64,000 nucleotides of DNA, from positions 124,001 to 188,000 of the forward strand of contig CAJXJW010000002.1 of the NCBI GenBank assembly GCA_913055625.1, in the 5' to 3' direction. The notes under the pieces were generated by a model. That model worked only from the letters and a program-made list of their open reading frames with translations. It was not told where the DNA came from and searched no databases. Every line of letters begins with the position of its first letter. Position 1 is the stretch's first letter. Positions 55,349 through 63,852 of the stretch are shown in pieces. This DNA is from an uncultured Pseudomonadota bacterium. GTDB taxonomy: Bacteria; Pseudomonadota; Gammaproteobacteria; Steroidobacterales; Woeseiaceae. The translations under genes were made by a program, and so were the position numbers.

Positions 55349-56373
55349 CCGCGGCCCGTGTCCTGCGCGATGTCCAGTTCCTCGCGCCACGCCGCCGCGT
55401 CGCGCGCGAGCGTCGCGAGGTCCTGCGCCGCTGCCGGGGTCAACGCATCGACGGACACCCGGCAGACGTCAGTGAGTGGCAGCCCGCGCAGCGCGAGGAA
55501 ATGTTTTGCCGACAGCGGGTAGTGCCGCGACAGGACGTTTTCCGCGGCGGCGAGGAATGCCTGCAGCCGCGCCGCGGTCGCGTAGTAGTCCTGCCAGTGG
55601 TCGCACAGCCAGGCCCAGAGTTCCGGAACGAAGTTGAGCGAGATGCCGGAGAAGCCGCGGGCGCCCATCTCGAGGCTGGCAAGCAGTGTCGCCGCGTTCG
55701 CGTTGAAGAACTTGACGGGCGTTCCGCTCACCGCGCCGATCTTCGCCTCGATCGACGGCAACCGGCACGAGGTCTCCTTCAGGAACAGGAAACGTCCGGT
55801 CGCCGCGGCCCACCTGAGCGTGTCCGCCTCGAGCAGGCGGTGGTAGGGCTTCGGGCATTCGTACAGCCCGAGCGGGATGTCGCCGGTGCGGGCGAGCCAG
55901 CGCTCGGCGCGCTGCTGCCAGGTTGCCTCGTCTTCGCCCTCGGCCGCGAGCGAAGCCGTCAGGCAGACGACGGCATCGACGCCGGTGTCCGCGGTGCGGC
56001 GTGTCGTGTCGGCGAGCGCGGCCACGTCGCTGCCGAACGTCCCGCTCGCCACGACCGGCACGCGCCCCGCCACCCGGTCGACCACGTGTTTCGCGAGCGC
56101 GATACGTTCGCCGCCGTCGAGGTCGAACATCTCGCTGGACTGGCACACGGCGAACAGCCCGGCCGAGCTGGCGTCGAGGTAGAACTCGATCAGCGCATCG
56201 AGCGCGCTCCAGTCGATCGCGCCGTCGTGGCGAAACGGCGTGATCATGACCGGCCATACGCCGTCCGGGATGTCGATGCTGGCAGGTGGTGACACGGGTA
56301 TGGGGCTAGCGTCGGGCAACGGGTCGTCCTCGAAATCGATTGGAAGGGGCAAAAGGTAACCGGTGTCAGTCAT
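55345..56373 (-). CDS. DHDPS/N-acetylneuraminate lyase family aldolase
   Basis: This 342-aa protein starts at the ATG at 56373; the longer frame is unrelated upstream sequence. The TIM barrel begins around residue 38 with IPDGVWPVMITPF. The Schiff-base lysine is in RFLFLKETSCR and the catalytic Tyr in IPLGLYECPKPYHRLL. The glycolytic-type SSEMFDL replaces the usual GTTGE carboxylate-binding loop, so DapA activity is unlikely. An extension of about 37 residues precedes the barrel. It is the first gene of an operon with the sodium symporter and is divergent from the cupin gene. Substrate is probably a 2-keto sugar acid. Confidence 0.82.
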   Translation of the reverse strand: MTDTGYLLPLPIDFEDDPLPDASPIPVSPPASIDIPDGVWPVMITPFRHDGAIDWSALDALIEFYLDASSAGLFAVCQSSEMFDLDGGERIALAKHVVDRVAGRVPVVASGTFGSDVAALADTTRRTADTGVDAVVCLTASLAAEGEDEATWQQRAERWLARTGDIPLGLYECPKPYHRLLEADTLRWAAATGRFLFLKETSCRLPSIEAKIGAVSGTPVKFFNANAATLLASLEMGARGFSGISLNFVPELWAWLCDHWQDYYATAARLQAFLAAAENVLSRHYPLSAKHFLALRGLPLTDVCRVSVDALTPAAAQDLATLARDAAAWREELDIAQDTGRG

Positions 56374-56482
56374 TGTGGCTTCCCGGCGGGTTCCCTGACA
56401 AGCCGGGTTCCCCCGCGCGGGACGCCGGACGCGGCGGGCTGCTAAGCTCGATGGTCGAAACGATCTTCTTTCCGGAGAAACC

Positions 56483-56920
56483 ATGAAGCGATTGTTCACG
56501 GCGGCCGCGGCGGCCGCCATCTTCGCCGGGCACGCCGTTGCCGCGGATCCCGCGCTCATCGACACGTCCGTCGTCACCGGCGCGGAGGCGCAGGTCGAGA
56601 CCTTCGAATGGGGCCGGCTCATTACTTATTACGCGGGCGAGTCCTACTCGACGCAGGATGCCCTGGCGGCGGTCGCCGTCATCAACCCGGGCATGCAGAT
56701 CCACCCGCCGCACGTGCACGCCGAGGAGGAGTACCTGATGGTACTCGAGGGCGCCGGCACCTGGTCGGTGGAGGGTGAGGAGTTTCCGGCCACGGCCGGC
56801 GACCTGCTGTACGCCGCGCCCTGGGACGAGCACGGTATCCGCAATACCGGCGAGACGCCGCTCAAGTTCGTGGTCTTCAAATGGAACCCGAAGCCGGTCG
56901 AACCGGCGCCGGCACCCTGA
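56483..56920 (+). CDS. Secreted cupin-domain protein
   Basis: This 145-aa protein has a signal peptide (MKRLFTAAAAAAIFAGHAVA) and one cupin barrel. Cupin motif 1 reads HPPHVHAEEEYLMVLEG, with two histidines and a glutamate as probable metal ligands. Motif 2 includes PWDEHGIRNTG with the last histidine. Exported single cupins of this form are of varied or unknown function. It is divergent from the lyase gene across about 110 bp and lies 81 bp before the aminotransferase gene. Confidence 0.82.
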   Translation: MKRLFTAAAAAAIFAGHAVAADPALIDTSVVTGAEAQVETFEWGRLITYYAGESYSTQDALAAVAVINPGMQIHPPHVHAEEEYLMVLEGAGTWSVEGEEFPATAGDLLYAAPWDEHGIRNTGETPLKFVVFKWNPKPVEPAPAP

Positions 56921-57001
56921 GAACCGTGTCGCGCGCTGTGGCGCTCTATTAGAATAGGTGTCAACCGCCGGCGTCCGCCGGCATTCCTTTTGGAGTTGAT
57001 C

Positions 57002-58318
57002 ATGAGCACCGTTCCCGCTTCCCGTCCCGCCGCGCAGTCCAACGCCGACTGGCAGGCCCGCAAGGTCGCCGCCATCGCGCGTGGCCAGGGCAACGCCGCC
57101 GCCGTCTACGTCGAGCGTGCGCTCAATGCGGAAATGTGGGACGTCGAGGGCCGCCGCTACATCGACTTCGGCACGGGCATCGCCGTCTGCAACACCGGTC
57201 ACAGCCACCCGAAGATCGTCGCCGCGGTGAAAGACCAGGTCGAGCGTTTCAGCCACACCTGCGTCATGGTCACGCCCTACGATTCGGCCGTGCGCCTCGC
57301 GGAGGAACTGAACGCGCGCGCGCCCGGCAGCACGCCGAAGAAGTCGATTTTCGTCACCACCGGCGCCGAGGCCGTCGAGAACGCGATCAAGATCGCTCGC
57401 GCGCACACGGGCCGTCGTGGCGTCATCGCGTTCAACGGCGGGTTCCACGGGCGCACGCTGCTTGCAATGGGGCTGACCGGCAAGATCACGCCGTACAAGA
57501 ACCTGTTCGGCCCGTTTCCGGGCGAGGTGTACCACGCGCCGTTCCCGATCCCGTACCACGGGGTGTCCATCGAGGATTCGCTGCACGCGCTGAAGATGCT
57601 GTTCAAGGTGGATCTCGCACCGGAGGACACGGCGGCGATCATCGTCGAGCCGGTCCAGGGCGAGGGCGGCTTCTACCCGGCGCCGGACGCCTTCATGCAG
57701 GCGCTACGGAGGCTTTGCGACGAACACGGCATCGTGCTGATCGCGGACGAGATCCAGAGCGGATTCGGCCGCACCGGGCGATTCTTCGCGAGCGAATACG
57801 CGGGCATCGAGCCGGACCTCGTGACGACGGCGAAAGGCATCGCGGGCGGTTACCCGATCGCCGCCGTCGTCGGCAAGGCCGACATCATGGACGCGCCGCT
57901 GCCGGGCGGGCTCGGTGGCACTTATGCCGGCTCGCCGGTCGGGTGTTCGGCGGCGCTCGCGGTCCTCGATGTCATGGACCAAGAAGGGCTCGTCGAGCGC
58001 GCCGCGGAGATCGGCAAGCGTGTGAAGGCGCGACTTCTCGAGCTTCAGGCGCAGCACCCGGGCGTAATCGGCGAAGTTCGCGCGGACCGCGGCGCGATGA
58101 TCGCGATCGAGCTCGTGCAGGACGGCGACGCTTCGAAGCCGCTCGTTGACATGACGAAGGCGCTGGTCGCGAAGGCGTACGACAAGGGCCTCGTGCTGCT
58201 GTCCTGCGGCATCAACGGCAATGTCATCCGCCTGCTGCCGGCGCTGACGATCGAGGACGAGATCCTGGACGAGGGCATGACAGTCCTCGCCGGTTGCATC
58301 GCCGAGGTGGCCGGCTAG
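57002..58318 (+). CDS. gabT: 4-Aminobutyrate/omega-amino acid aminotransferase
   Basis: This 438-aa protein starts at the ATG at 57002, preceded by GGAG at normal spacing; a nearer-upstream ATG at 56990 overlaps that site. The class III fold shows VTTGAEAVENAIKIARAHTG, AFNGGFHGRTLLAMGLTG, the PLP aspartate in LIADEIQSGFGRTGRFF and the Schiff-base lysine in VTTAKGIAGGYP. GTYAGSPVGCSAALAVLD and GAMIAIELV are GabT-like. It transfers the amino group of GABA or a related amine to 2-oxoglutarate. It overlaps the convergent Lrp gene by 4 bp. Confidence 0.9.
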   Translation: MSTVPASRPAAQSNADWQARKVAAIARGQGNAAAVYVERALNAEMWDVEGRRYIDFGTGIAVCNTGHSHPKIVAAVKDQVERFSHTCVMVTPYDSAVRLAEELNARAPGSTPKKSIFVTTGAEAVENAIKIARAHTGRRGVIAFNGGFHGRTLLAMGLTGKITPYKNLFGPFPGEVYHAPFPIPYHGVSIEDSLHALKMLFKVDLAPEDTAAIIVEPVQGEGGFYPAPDAFMQALRRLCDEHGIVLIADEIQSGFGRTGRFFASEYAGIEPDLVTTAKGIAGGYPIAAVVGKADIMDAPLPGGLGGTYAGSPVGCSAALAVLDVMDQEGLVERAAEIGKRVKARLLELQAQHPGVIGEVRADRGAMIAIELVQDGDASKPLVDMTKALVAKAYDKGLVLLSCGINGNVIRLLPALTIEDEILDEGMTVLAGCIAEVAG

Positions 58319-58779
58319 CTGCCGAGCGGCAGGCGCGTCGTGTACTTGACGCGCCGCAGCGCGAACGTCGAACTCGCGGAGCGCACCGCCGGGTGCGACA
58401 GGATGCGCGTGTTCAGGAACGTGTTGTAGGCCTCCATGTCCCGCACCGCGACCTGCAGCACGTAGTCGCGCTCGCCCGACACCGAGAACGCCTCGGTCAC
58501 CTCGTCGAGGCGGGCGATGTGGCCCTCGAACAGTTGCCGGTTCTCGTCGGTGTGTTCCGTCAGCGCCACGGCGAGCAGGACCTGCAGCCGGATGCCGGCG
58601 AGCTTCGGGTTCAGCACCGCGACGCGGCGTTCGATGAGCCCGGCCGTCTCCAGTTCGCGGATGCGGCGCCAGCAGGACGTGCGGGACAAGCCGACGCGGG
58701 TCGCGAGCTCGTCCTGGGACAGCGTCGCGTCCTGCTGCAGCGCATCGAGAATGCGGACGTCTGTCGTGGACAACTTCAT
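58315..58779 (-). CDS. Lrp/AsnC-family regulator
   Basis: This 154-aa protein starts at the ATG giving [20 protein letters not shown]; an earlier ATG at 58803 sits beside the palindrome and lacks a ribosome site. The HTH covers residues 5-60 ([20 protein letters not shown]), and the RAM ligand domain covers about 68-150 ([19 protein letters not shown]). It is divergent from the hppD operon and convergent with gabT, so it may sense an amino acid such as tyrosine or phenylalanine and control both units. A palindrome in the divergent region is its likely site. Confidence 0.9.
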   Translation of the reverse strand: MKLSTTDVRILDALQQDATLSQDELATRVGLSRTSCWRRIRELETAGLIERRVAVLNPKLAGIRLQVLLAVALTEHTDENRQLFEGHIARLDEVTEAFSVSGERDYVLQVAVRDMEAYNTFLNTRILSHPAVRSASSTFALRRVKYTTRLPLGS

Positions 58780-58806
58780 GGGCGGCTCGCTCGCCAGATG
58801 CACAAG

Positions 58807-58826
58807 TATGCAACAATTGTTTCATA
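58807..58826. promoter_or_regulatory. 20-bp near-palindrome between Lrp and hppD genes
   Basis: TATGCAACAATTGTTTCATA is an inverted repeat with only one mismatched pair around an AACAATTGTT core. It lies 28 bp upstream of the Lrp start and 84 bp upstream of the hppD start. It fits an Lrp/AsnC dimer site. Confidence 0.6.
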
Positions 58827-58909
58827 GTCTGAGCTCGTCCGACAGATATCGGGCAGAAAATCCGCGGAAGCCGCGCATACTGGTGGATCACCCAGCGAGG
58901 ACGCACGCC

Positions 58910-59998
58910 ATGGCCGACCTGTTCGACAACCCGATGGGCCTCGACGGTTTCGAGTTCGTCGAGTTCGCCTCACCCACGCCCAACGTCCTCGAGCCCGTCT
59001 TCGACGCGCTCGGCTTCACCGCCATCGCAAAGCACCGCTCGAAGAACGCCACGCTGTACCGGCAGGGCGGCATCAACTTCATCCTCAACGCCGAGCCGAA
59101 AAGCCACGCCGCGTACTTCGCCCAGGAGCACGGGCCGAGCGCCTGCGGCATGGCGTTCCGCGTGCGCGACGCGCACAAGGCGTATTACCGGGCTCTCGAG
59201 CTCGGCGCGCAGCCGGTCGACATCCCGACCGGGCCGATGGAGTTGCGGCTGCCGGCGCTGAAGGGCATCGGAGGCGCGCCGCTGTACCTGATCGATCGCT
59301 ACGCCGAGGGCAGCGCGATCTACGACATCGACTTCGAGTATTTCGACGGTGTCGACCGGCATCCCGAGGGCTGCGGCTTCCACACGCTCGACCATCTGAC
59401 GCACAACGTGTATCGCGGGCGCATGGCGTTCTGGGCGAAGTTCTACGAGAAGCTCTTTAACTTCCGCGAGATCCGCTACTTCGACATCAAGGGCGAGTAC
59501 ACGGGCCTGCTGTCGAAGGCACTGACCGCGCCGGACGGCAAGATCCGCATTCCACTGAACGAGGAGGCCTCGAAGGAGACCGGCCAGATCGAGGAGTTCC
59601 TGATGGCCTACAACGGCGAGGGTATCCAGCACATCGCGCTCGCCTGCGACGACCTGTACGCCTGTTACGACAGGCTCGCGGCGCGCGGCATGCGTTTCAT
59701 GACGCCGCCGCCGGAGACCTACTACGATATGCTCGCGGAAAGGCTGCCGGGGCACGGCGAACCGGTCGACGAGCTCGAGTCCCGCGGCATCCTGCTGGAC
59801 GGCTCGACCGAGGACGGGGACCCGCGGCTCTTGCTGCAGATCTTCTCGGAGACGCTCATCGGGCCGGTATTCTTCGAGTTCATCCAGCGCAAGCGGGACG
59901 AGGGTTTCGGCGAGGGCAACTTCAAGGCGCTGTTCGAGTCGATCGAGCGGGACCAGGTTGCGCGCGGCGTCGTGGGAAAGACAGCACGGGAGGCCTGA
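58910..59998 (+). CDS. hppD: 4-Hydroxyphenylpyruvate dioxygenase
   Basis: This 362-aa protein starts at the ATG at 58910; the frame open from 58517 overlaps the Lrp gene antisense. Two vicinal-oxygen-chelate domains are present. Iron ligands are histidines in [14 protein letters not shown] and [11 protein letters not shown] and the glutamate in the C-terminal [18 protein letters not shown]. It converts 4-hydroxyphenylpyruvate to homogentisate with CO2 release. It heads an operon with VOC, fumarylacetoacetase and maleylacetoacetate isomerase genes, separated by one base or overlapping. Confidence 0.93.
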   Translation: MADLFDNPMGLDGFEFVEFASPTPNVLEPVFDALGFTAIAKHRSKNATLYRQGGINFILNAEPKSHAAYFAQEHGPSACGMAFRVRDAHKAYYRALELGAQPVDIPTGPMELRLPALKGIGGAPLYLIDRYAEGSAIYDIDFEYFDGVDRHPEGCGFHTLDHLTHNVYRGRMAFWAKFYEKLFNFREIRYFDIKGEYTGLLSKALTAPDGKIRIPLNEEASKETGQIEEFLMAYNGEGIQHIALACDDLYACYDRLAARGMRFMTPPPETYYDMLAERLPGHGEPVDELESRGILLDGSTEDGDPRLLLQIFSETLIGPVFFEFIQRKRDEGFGEGNFKALFESIERDQVARGVVGKTAREA

Positions 59999-59999
59999 C

Positions 60000-60545
60000 A
60001 TGCAGGTAAAGCGCATTCATCACGTCGCGTACCGCTGCAAGGACGCGAAGGAAACCGTCGAGTTCTACGAGCGCGTGCTGAACATGGAGTTCCTGCTCGC
60101 GTTCGCCGAGGACCGGGTGCCGTCGACGAAGGAGCCGGACCCGTACATGCACGTGTTCCTCGACGCCGGCATGGGGAACGTGCTCGCGTTCTTCGAGCTG
60201 CCGACGAAGCCCGACATGGACCGCGACCACAACACGCCGAAGTGGGTGCAGCACATCGCAATGGAAGTCGAGGACTACGCCGCGCTGGTCGCCGCCAAGG
60301 CGCACGTGGAGGAACAGGGCGTCGACGTGATCGGCCCGGTGAATCACGGTATCTTCCAGTCCGTCTACTTTTTCGACCCGAACGGTCATCGGCTGGAGCT
60401 CGTGGCGAACACACAGACACAGGAACAGCTCGACGAGCTGAAACGCGTCGCCCCGGCGATGCTCGAGGAGTGGAGCCGGACGAAGAAGGCGCCGCGGCAT
60501 GCCGCGTGGCTGCACGAACTGGAGTTCACCGGGGACATCGAATGA
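60000..60545 (+). CDS. VOC-family (glyoxalase/dioxygenase) metalloprotein in the tyrosine operon
   Basis: This 181-aa protein starts one base after hppD. A single glyoxalase/bleomycin-resistance/dioxygenase unit of two beta-alpha-beta-beta-beta modules shows a full ligand set: His in KRIHHVAYR, Glu in VLAFFELPT, His in WVQHIAMEV and Glu in GHRLELVAN. The position between hppD and fumarylacetoacetase is where homogentisate 1,2-dioxygenase is usually found. This is not an HmgA protein (cupin fold, over 400 aa), so its role in the pathway is open. A ring-cleavage dioxygenase or lyase for a pathway derivative is one idea. Confidence 0.85.
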   Translation: MQVKRIHHVAYRCKDAKETVEFYERVLNMEFLLAFAEDRVPSTKEPDPYMHVFLDAGMGNVLAFFELPTKPDMDRDHNTPKWVQHIAMEVEDYAALVAAKAHVEEQGVDVIGPVNHGIFQSVYFFDPNGHRLELVANTQTQEQLDELKRVAPAMLEEWSRTKKAPRHAAWLHELEFTGDIE

Positions 60546-61549
60546 AGCTCGCCTCGCTGAAGCACGGCCGGGACGGCCGGCTCGTGGTCGTGTCCGACGA
60601 TCTCACCCGATGCCTGCCCGCGGACGGCATTGCGCCGACGCTGCAGCGCGCGCTCGACGACTGGGCGTGGGCCAGCGACGCGCTGGAGGACCTCGCGGAG
60701 AAAATTGCGAACGGCGCGGATGCCCAGGTCTTCGACCAGGCGGATTGTGCGTCGCCGTTGCCGCGCGCGTTCCAGTGGGCCGACGGTTCGGCCTACGTCA
60801 ACCACGTCGAACTCGTGCGCCGGGCACGCGGCGCGGAGATGCCGGAGAGTTTCTGGACCGACCCGCTGATGTACCAGGGTGGTTCGGACGCGTTCCTCGG
60901 CCCGCGCGACGACATCCCGGTCGGGGACGAGGCCTGGGGCATTGATTTCGAGGCCGAGGTCGCGGTCGTCACCGGCGACGTGCCGATGGGCGTCAGGGCC
61001 GAAGACGCGGGTGACCACATCCGGCTTGTCCTGCTCGTCAACGACGTGTCGCTGCGCAACCTGATCCCGGCGGAGCTTGCGAAGGGCTTCGGCTTTTTCC
61101 AGTCGAAGCCGTCGAGCGCGTTTTCGCCGGTGGCGGTCACGCCGGACGAACTCGGCGATGCGTGGCGCGACCACAAGCTGCACCTGCCGCTCGAGTCCGC
61201 GGTCAATGGCAAGCCCTTCGGCAGGCCGGACGCGGGCGTCGACATGACGTTCGACTTCGCCCAGCTCATCGCGCACGCGGCGAAGACGCGGCCGCTGGTC
61301 GCCGGCACGATCATCGGCTCCGGCACGGTGTCGAACAAGCTGGACGGTGGGCCGGGCAAGCCGATCGCGGAGGGCGGCGTCGGCTATTCCTGCGTCGCCG
61401 AGCTGCGCACGATCGAGACGATCGAGAACGGCAAGCCGAGCACGCCGTTCCTCGCTTTCGGCGATCGCGTCGCGATCGAGATGAACGACGCGAACGGCGC
61501 GTCGATCTTCGGTCGCATCGACCAGCGGGTCGTGCGCTACGGCGCCTGA
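60542..61549 (+). CDS. fahA: Fumarylacetoacetase (FAH family)
   Basis: This 335-aa protein starts by ATGA overlap with the VOC gene; the frame open from 60242 is a shadow. It is the short bacterial FAH type, with AYVNHVELVRRARG, DFEAEVAVVTGDVPMGV (metal-site Glu and following loop), VLLVNDVSLRNLIP and GSGTVSNKLDGG, IAEGGVGYSCVAELRTIETI. It hydrolyses fumarylacetoacetate to fumarate and acetoacetate. The maiA gene follows after 3 bp. Placement in the hppD operon makes the substrate assignment good. Confidence 0.9.
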   Translation: MKLASLKHGRDGRLVVVSDDLTRCLPADGIAPTLQRALDDWAWASDALEDLAEKIANGADAQVFDQADCASPLPRAFQWADGSAYVNHVELVRRARGAEMPESFWTDPLMYQGGSDAFLGPRDDIPVGDEAWGIDFEAEVAVVTGDVPMGVRAEDAGDHIRLVLLVNDVSLRNLIPAELAKGFGFFQSKPSSAFSPVAVTPDELGDAWRDHKLHLPLESAVNGKPFGRPDAGVDMTFDFAQLIAHAAKTRPLVAGTIIGSGTVSNKLDGGPGKPIAEGGVGYSCVAELRTIETIENGKPSTPFLAFGDRVAIEMNDANGASIFGRIDQRVVRYGA

Positions 61550-61552
61550 ACC

Positions 61553-62194
61553 ATGCCCGCGCGCCTGTACAGCTACTGGCGGTCCTCGGCGAGCTACCGG
61601 GTACGTATCGCGCTGAACGTGAAACGTGTCGCGCACGAGATCGTGCCGGTATCGCTGGTTGCCGACGGCGGCGAGCACCGCAAGGACGACTACCGCGCCC
61701 GCAACCCGCAGATGCTGGTGCCGTTCTTCGACGACGGGCGCGTCGCGACCGGGCAGTCGCAGGCCATCATCGAGTACCTGGACGAGGCGCACCCCGCCCC
61801 AAAGCTGTTGCCGGACGATGCCGCCGCGCGCGCCCGCGTTCGCGCGTTCGCCGGTGCCATCTGCAGCGACATCCAGCCGCTGCAGAATCTTCGCGTGCTG
61901 CAGTACCTGGACCGGGAGCTCGAGATCTCGGAGGTCGCGAGAATGGACTGGGTGCGGTACTGGATTCGCGCCGGCTTCGAGGCGGCAGAGGTGCTGGCGG
62001 CGGGCGACAGCCCGTTTACGTTCGGCGACTCGCCGACGCTTGCGGATGCCTGCCTCGTGCCGCAGATGTACAACGCACGCCGTTTCGAGCTGCCGCTGGA
62101 CGACTTTCCGCGACTCGTCGCGATCGATGCTGCCTGCAACGAACTCGACGCCTTCCGCCGCGCGGCGCCGGAGGCGCAGCCGGACGCCCCGTAG
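61553..62194 (+). CDS. maiA: Maleylacetoacetate isomerase (zeta-class GST)
   Basis: This 213-aa protein begins ARLYSYWRSSASYRVRIALN, which contains the zeta GST motif (SSASYRVRIAL in place of SSCSWRVRIAL), so the usual catalytic Cys position is Ala here. The glutathione-binding QMLVPFF and SQAIIEYLDE follow. The C-terminal helical domain has DIQPLQNLRVLQYL and a late FGDSPTLADACLVPQMYNAR. It isomerises maleylacetoacetate to fumarylacetoacetate using glutathione. It closes the tyrosine operon. Confidence 0.9.
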   Translation: MPARLYSYWRSSASYRVRIALNVKRVAHEIVPVSLVADGGEHRKDDYRARNPQMLVPFFDDGRVATGQSQAIIEYLDEAHPAPKLLPDDAAARARVRAFAGAICSDIQPLQNLRVLQYLDRELEISEVARMDWVRYWIRAGFEAAEVLAAGDSPFTFGDSPTLADACLVPQMYNARRFELPLDDFPRLVAIDAACNELDAFRRAAPEAQPDAP

Positions 62195-62252
62195 CGCGTC
62201 TGCTAGAGTGTCGGCGACGATTGTCAGGCACTGTTTGCTCAGCGGGGGAAGC

Positions 62253-63839
62253 GTGACGCGACACATCATCCTGGCCACCTGGGTGGCATTCACGCTCGTT
62301 CTCGCGGCCTCGGCCTCGGCCGACCCGCGAGCACCGAACATCATCTTCGTCCTGACGGACGACCAGCGTTACGACGAGCTCGGGTTCATGAACCCGGTGA
62401 TCGACACGCCCAACATGGACCGCATCGCGGCGGAAGGGGTGCATTTCGCGAATGCGTTCGTCACGACTGCGCTGTGTTCACCGAGCCGTGCGTCGATCCT
62501 CACCGGCCAGTACATGCACAACCACGGCGTCGTGGACAACAACGCACCACCGCGGGAGGGCCTGCGCTACTTCCCGGAATTCCTGCAGGAGGCCGGGTAC
62601 GACACCGCGTTCATCGGCAAGTGGCACATGGGCGAGGCGGTCACTTCGGGCAGCACGCACGACGAGCCGCAGCCGGGTTTCGACCACTGGGTGAGCTTTG
62701 CGGGCCAGGGCCACTACTACCCGGTGCGGCGCGACGGATGGTCGAACAAGCTCAACGTGAACGGCGAGCGCGTCGACCAGAGGGGCTATATCACCGACGA
62801 GCTAACGGATTACGCGCTGGACTGGCTCGCCGAGCGGGACGACGCGACGCCGTTCTTCCTGTACCTGTCGCACAAGGCAGTGCACGCGGATTTCGCGCCG
62901 GCCGAACGCCACCGCGAACGGTACGCGGACCGCAGCGTGCCGGTGCCGGACAGCCAGGCCGACACGCCGGAGAACCGGCGCGGCAAGCCGCTCTGGGTGC
63001 AGAACCAGCGCAATAGCTGGCACGGCGTGGACTTCCCGTATCACAGCTCGCTCGACGTCCAGTCGTACAAGATGCAGTACCATCGCGCGCTGTCCGCCGT
63101 CGACGAGAGCCTCGGCCGCCTGTTCGAATGGCTCGAGGAGACCAGCAGGCTCGACGACACGGTCGTCGTGCTGATGGGCGACAACGGCTTCCTGTTCGGC
63201 GAGCACGGCCTGATCGACAAGCGAAACGCCTACGAGGAGTCGATGCGCGTGCCCCTGTTGATGCGGGGCCCGTCGCTGCCGGCGGGACACGTTGCCGACG
63301 AGATTGTCGCAAACATCGACATCGCGGCGACGTTTCTCGACATGGCCGGCGTAGCGCCGAGTCCGCAGTTCGACGGCGAGAGCTTCTACGCGATCGCACA
63401 GGGAAAGCCGCAGCCCGGCTGGCGTGACGAGCTGCTCTACGAGTACTACTGGGAGTTCAATTACCCCAGCACACCGACCACGTTCGCCCTGCGCACGCCC
63501 GACTACAAGTTCATCCAGTATCATGGCGTGTGGGACACGGACGAGCTGTACGACATGCGAAACGACCCCCGCGAGATGCACAACCTCATCGACGATGAAA
63601 GGTATCTTGCCGTCGTCGCTGACTTGCGCGATCGACTGTTTGCCAGGCTCGAAGACCGCGATGGCGGGCACGCCGTGCCGTTCACGAAGAAGTTCTCCAA
63701 GGGCGCGGTATACCGGCACCGCGACCGCTCCAGGTCGGCGCCGTTCCCGGAGGACTGGCAGAAGAGCGGCGACGAGAAAGACCTGCGCGAGTTCATGATT
63801 CCGGATCGCGCGCGGAGCCGTATACTATCCGGGAACTGA
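62253..63839 (+). CDS. Exported type I sulfatase
   Basis: This 528-aa protein starts at a GTG at 62253 with GGGGGAAG upstream; the frame open from 61626 overlaps maiA. A signal peptide (TRHIILATWVAFTLVLAASA) is followed by IIFVLTDDQRYDELGF with the calcium aspartates. The formylglycine motif is ALCSPSRASILTGQY, then GKWHMGE and LMGDNGFLFGEHGLIDKR. The Cys-type motif requires the formylglycine-generating enzyme, not encoded in the window. It resembles arylsulfatase/choline-sulfatase family members of marine bacteria. It lies 58 bp after the tyrosine operon and may be a separate unit. Confidence 0.9.
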   Translation: MTRHIILATWVAFTLVLAASASADPRAPNIIFVLTDDQRYDELGFMNPVIDTPNMDRIAAEGVHFANAFVTTALCSPSRASILTGQYMHNHGVVDNNAPPREGLRYFPEFLQEAGYDTAFIGKWHMGEAVTSGSTHDEPQPGFDHWVSFAGQGHYYPVRRDGWSNKLNVNGERVDQRGYITDELTDYALDWLAERDDATPFFLYLSHKAVHADFAPAERHRERYADRSVPVPDSQADTPENRRGKPLWVQNQRNSWHGVDFPYHSSLDVQSYKMQYHRALSAVDESLGRLFEWLEETSRLDDTVVVLMGDNGFLFGEHGLIDKRNAYEESMRVPLLMRGPSLPAGHVADEIVANIDIAATFLDMAGVAPSPQFDGESFYAIAQGKPQPGWRDELLYEYYWEFNYPSTPTTFALRTPDYKFIQYHGVWDTDELYDMRNDPREMHNLIDDERYLAVVADLRDRLFARLEDRDGGHAVPFTKKFSKGAVYRHRDRSRSAPFPEDWQKSGDEKDLREFMIPDRARSRILSGN

Positions 63840-63852
63840 CAACGGGTCCCGA

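Noticed and set aside
53435..55522. 695-codon plus-strand frame over the symporter
   Set aside because: Charged low-complexity antisense frame. The opposite strand encodes a clear SSS transporter.
60000..60545. Homogentisate 1,2-dioxygenase
   Set aside because: Far too short and of VOC rather than HmgA cupin architecture.
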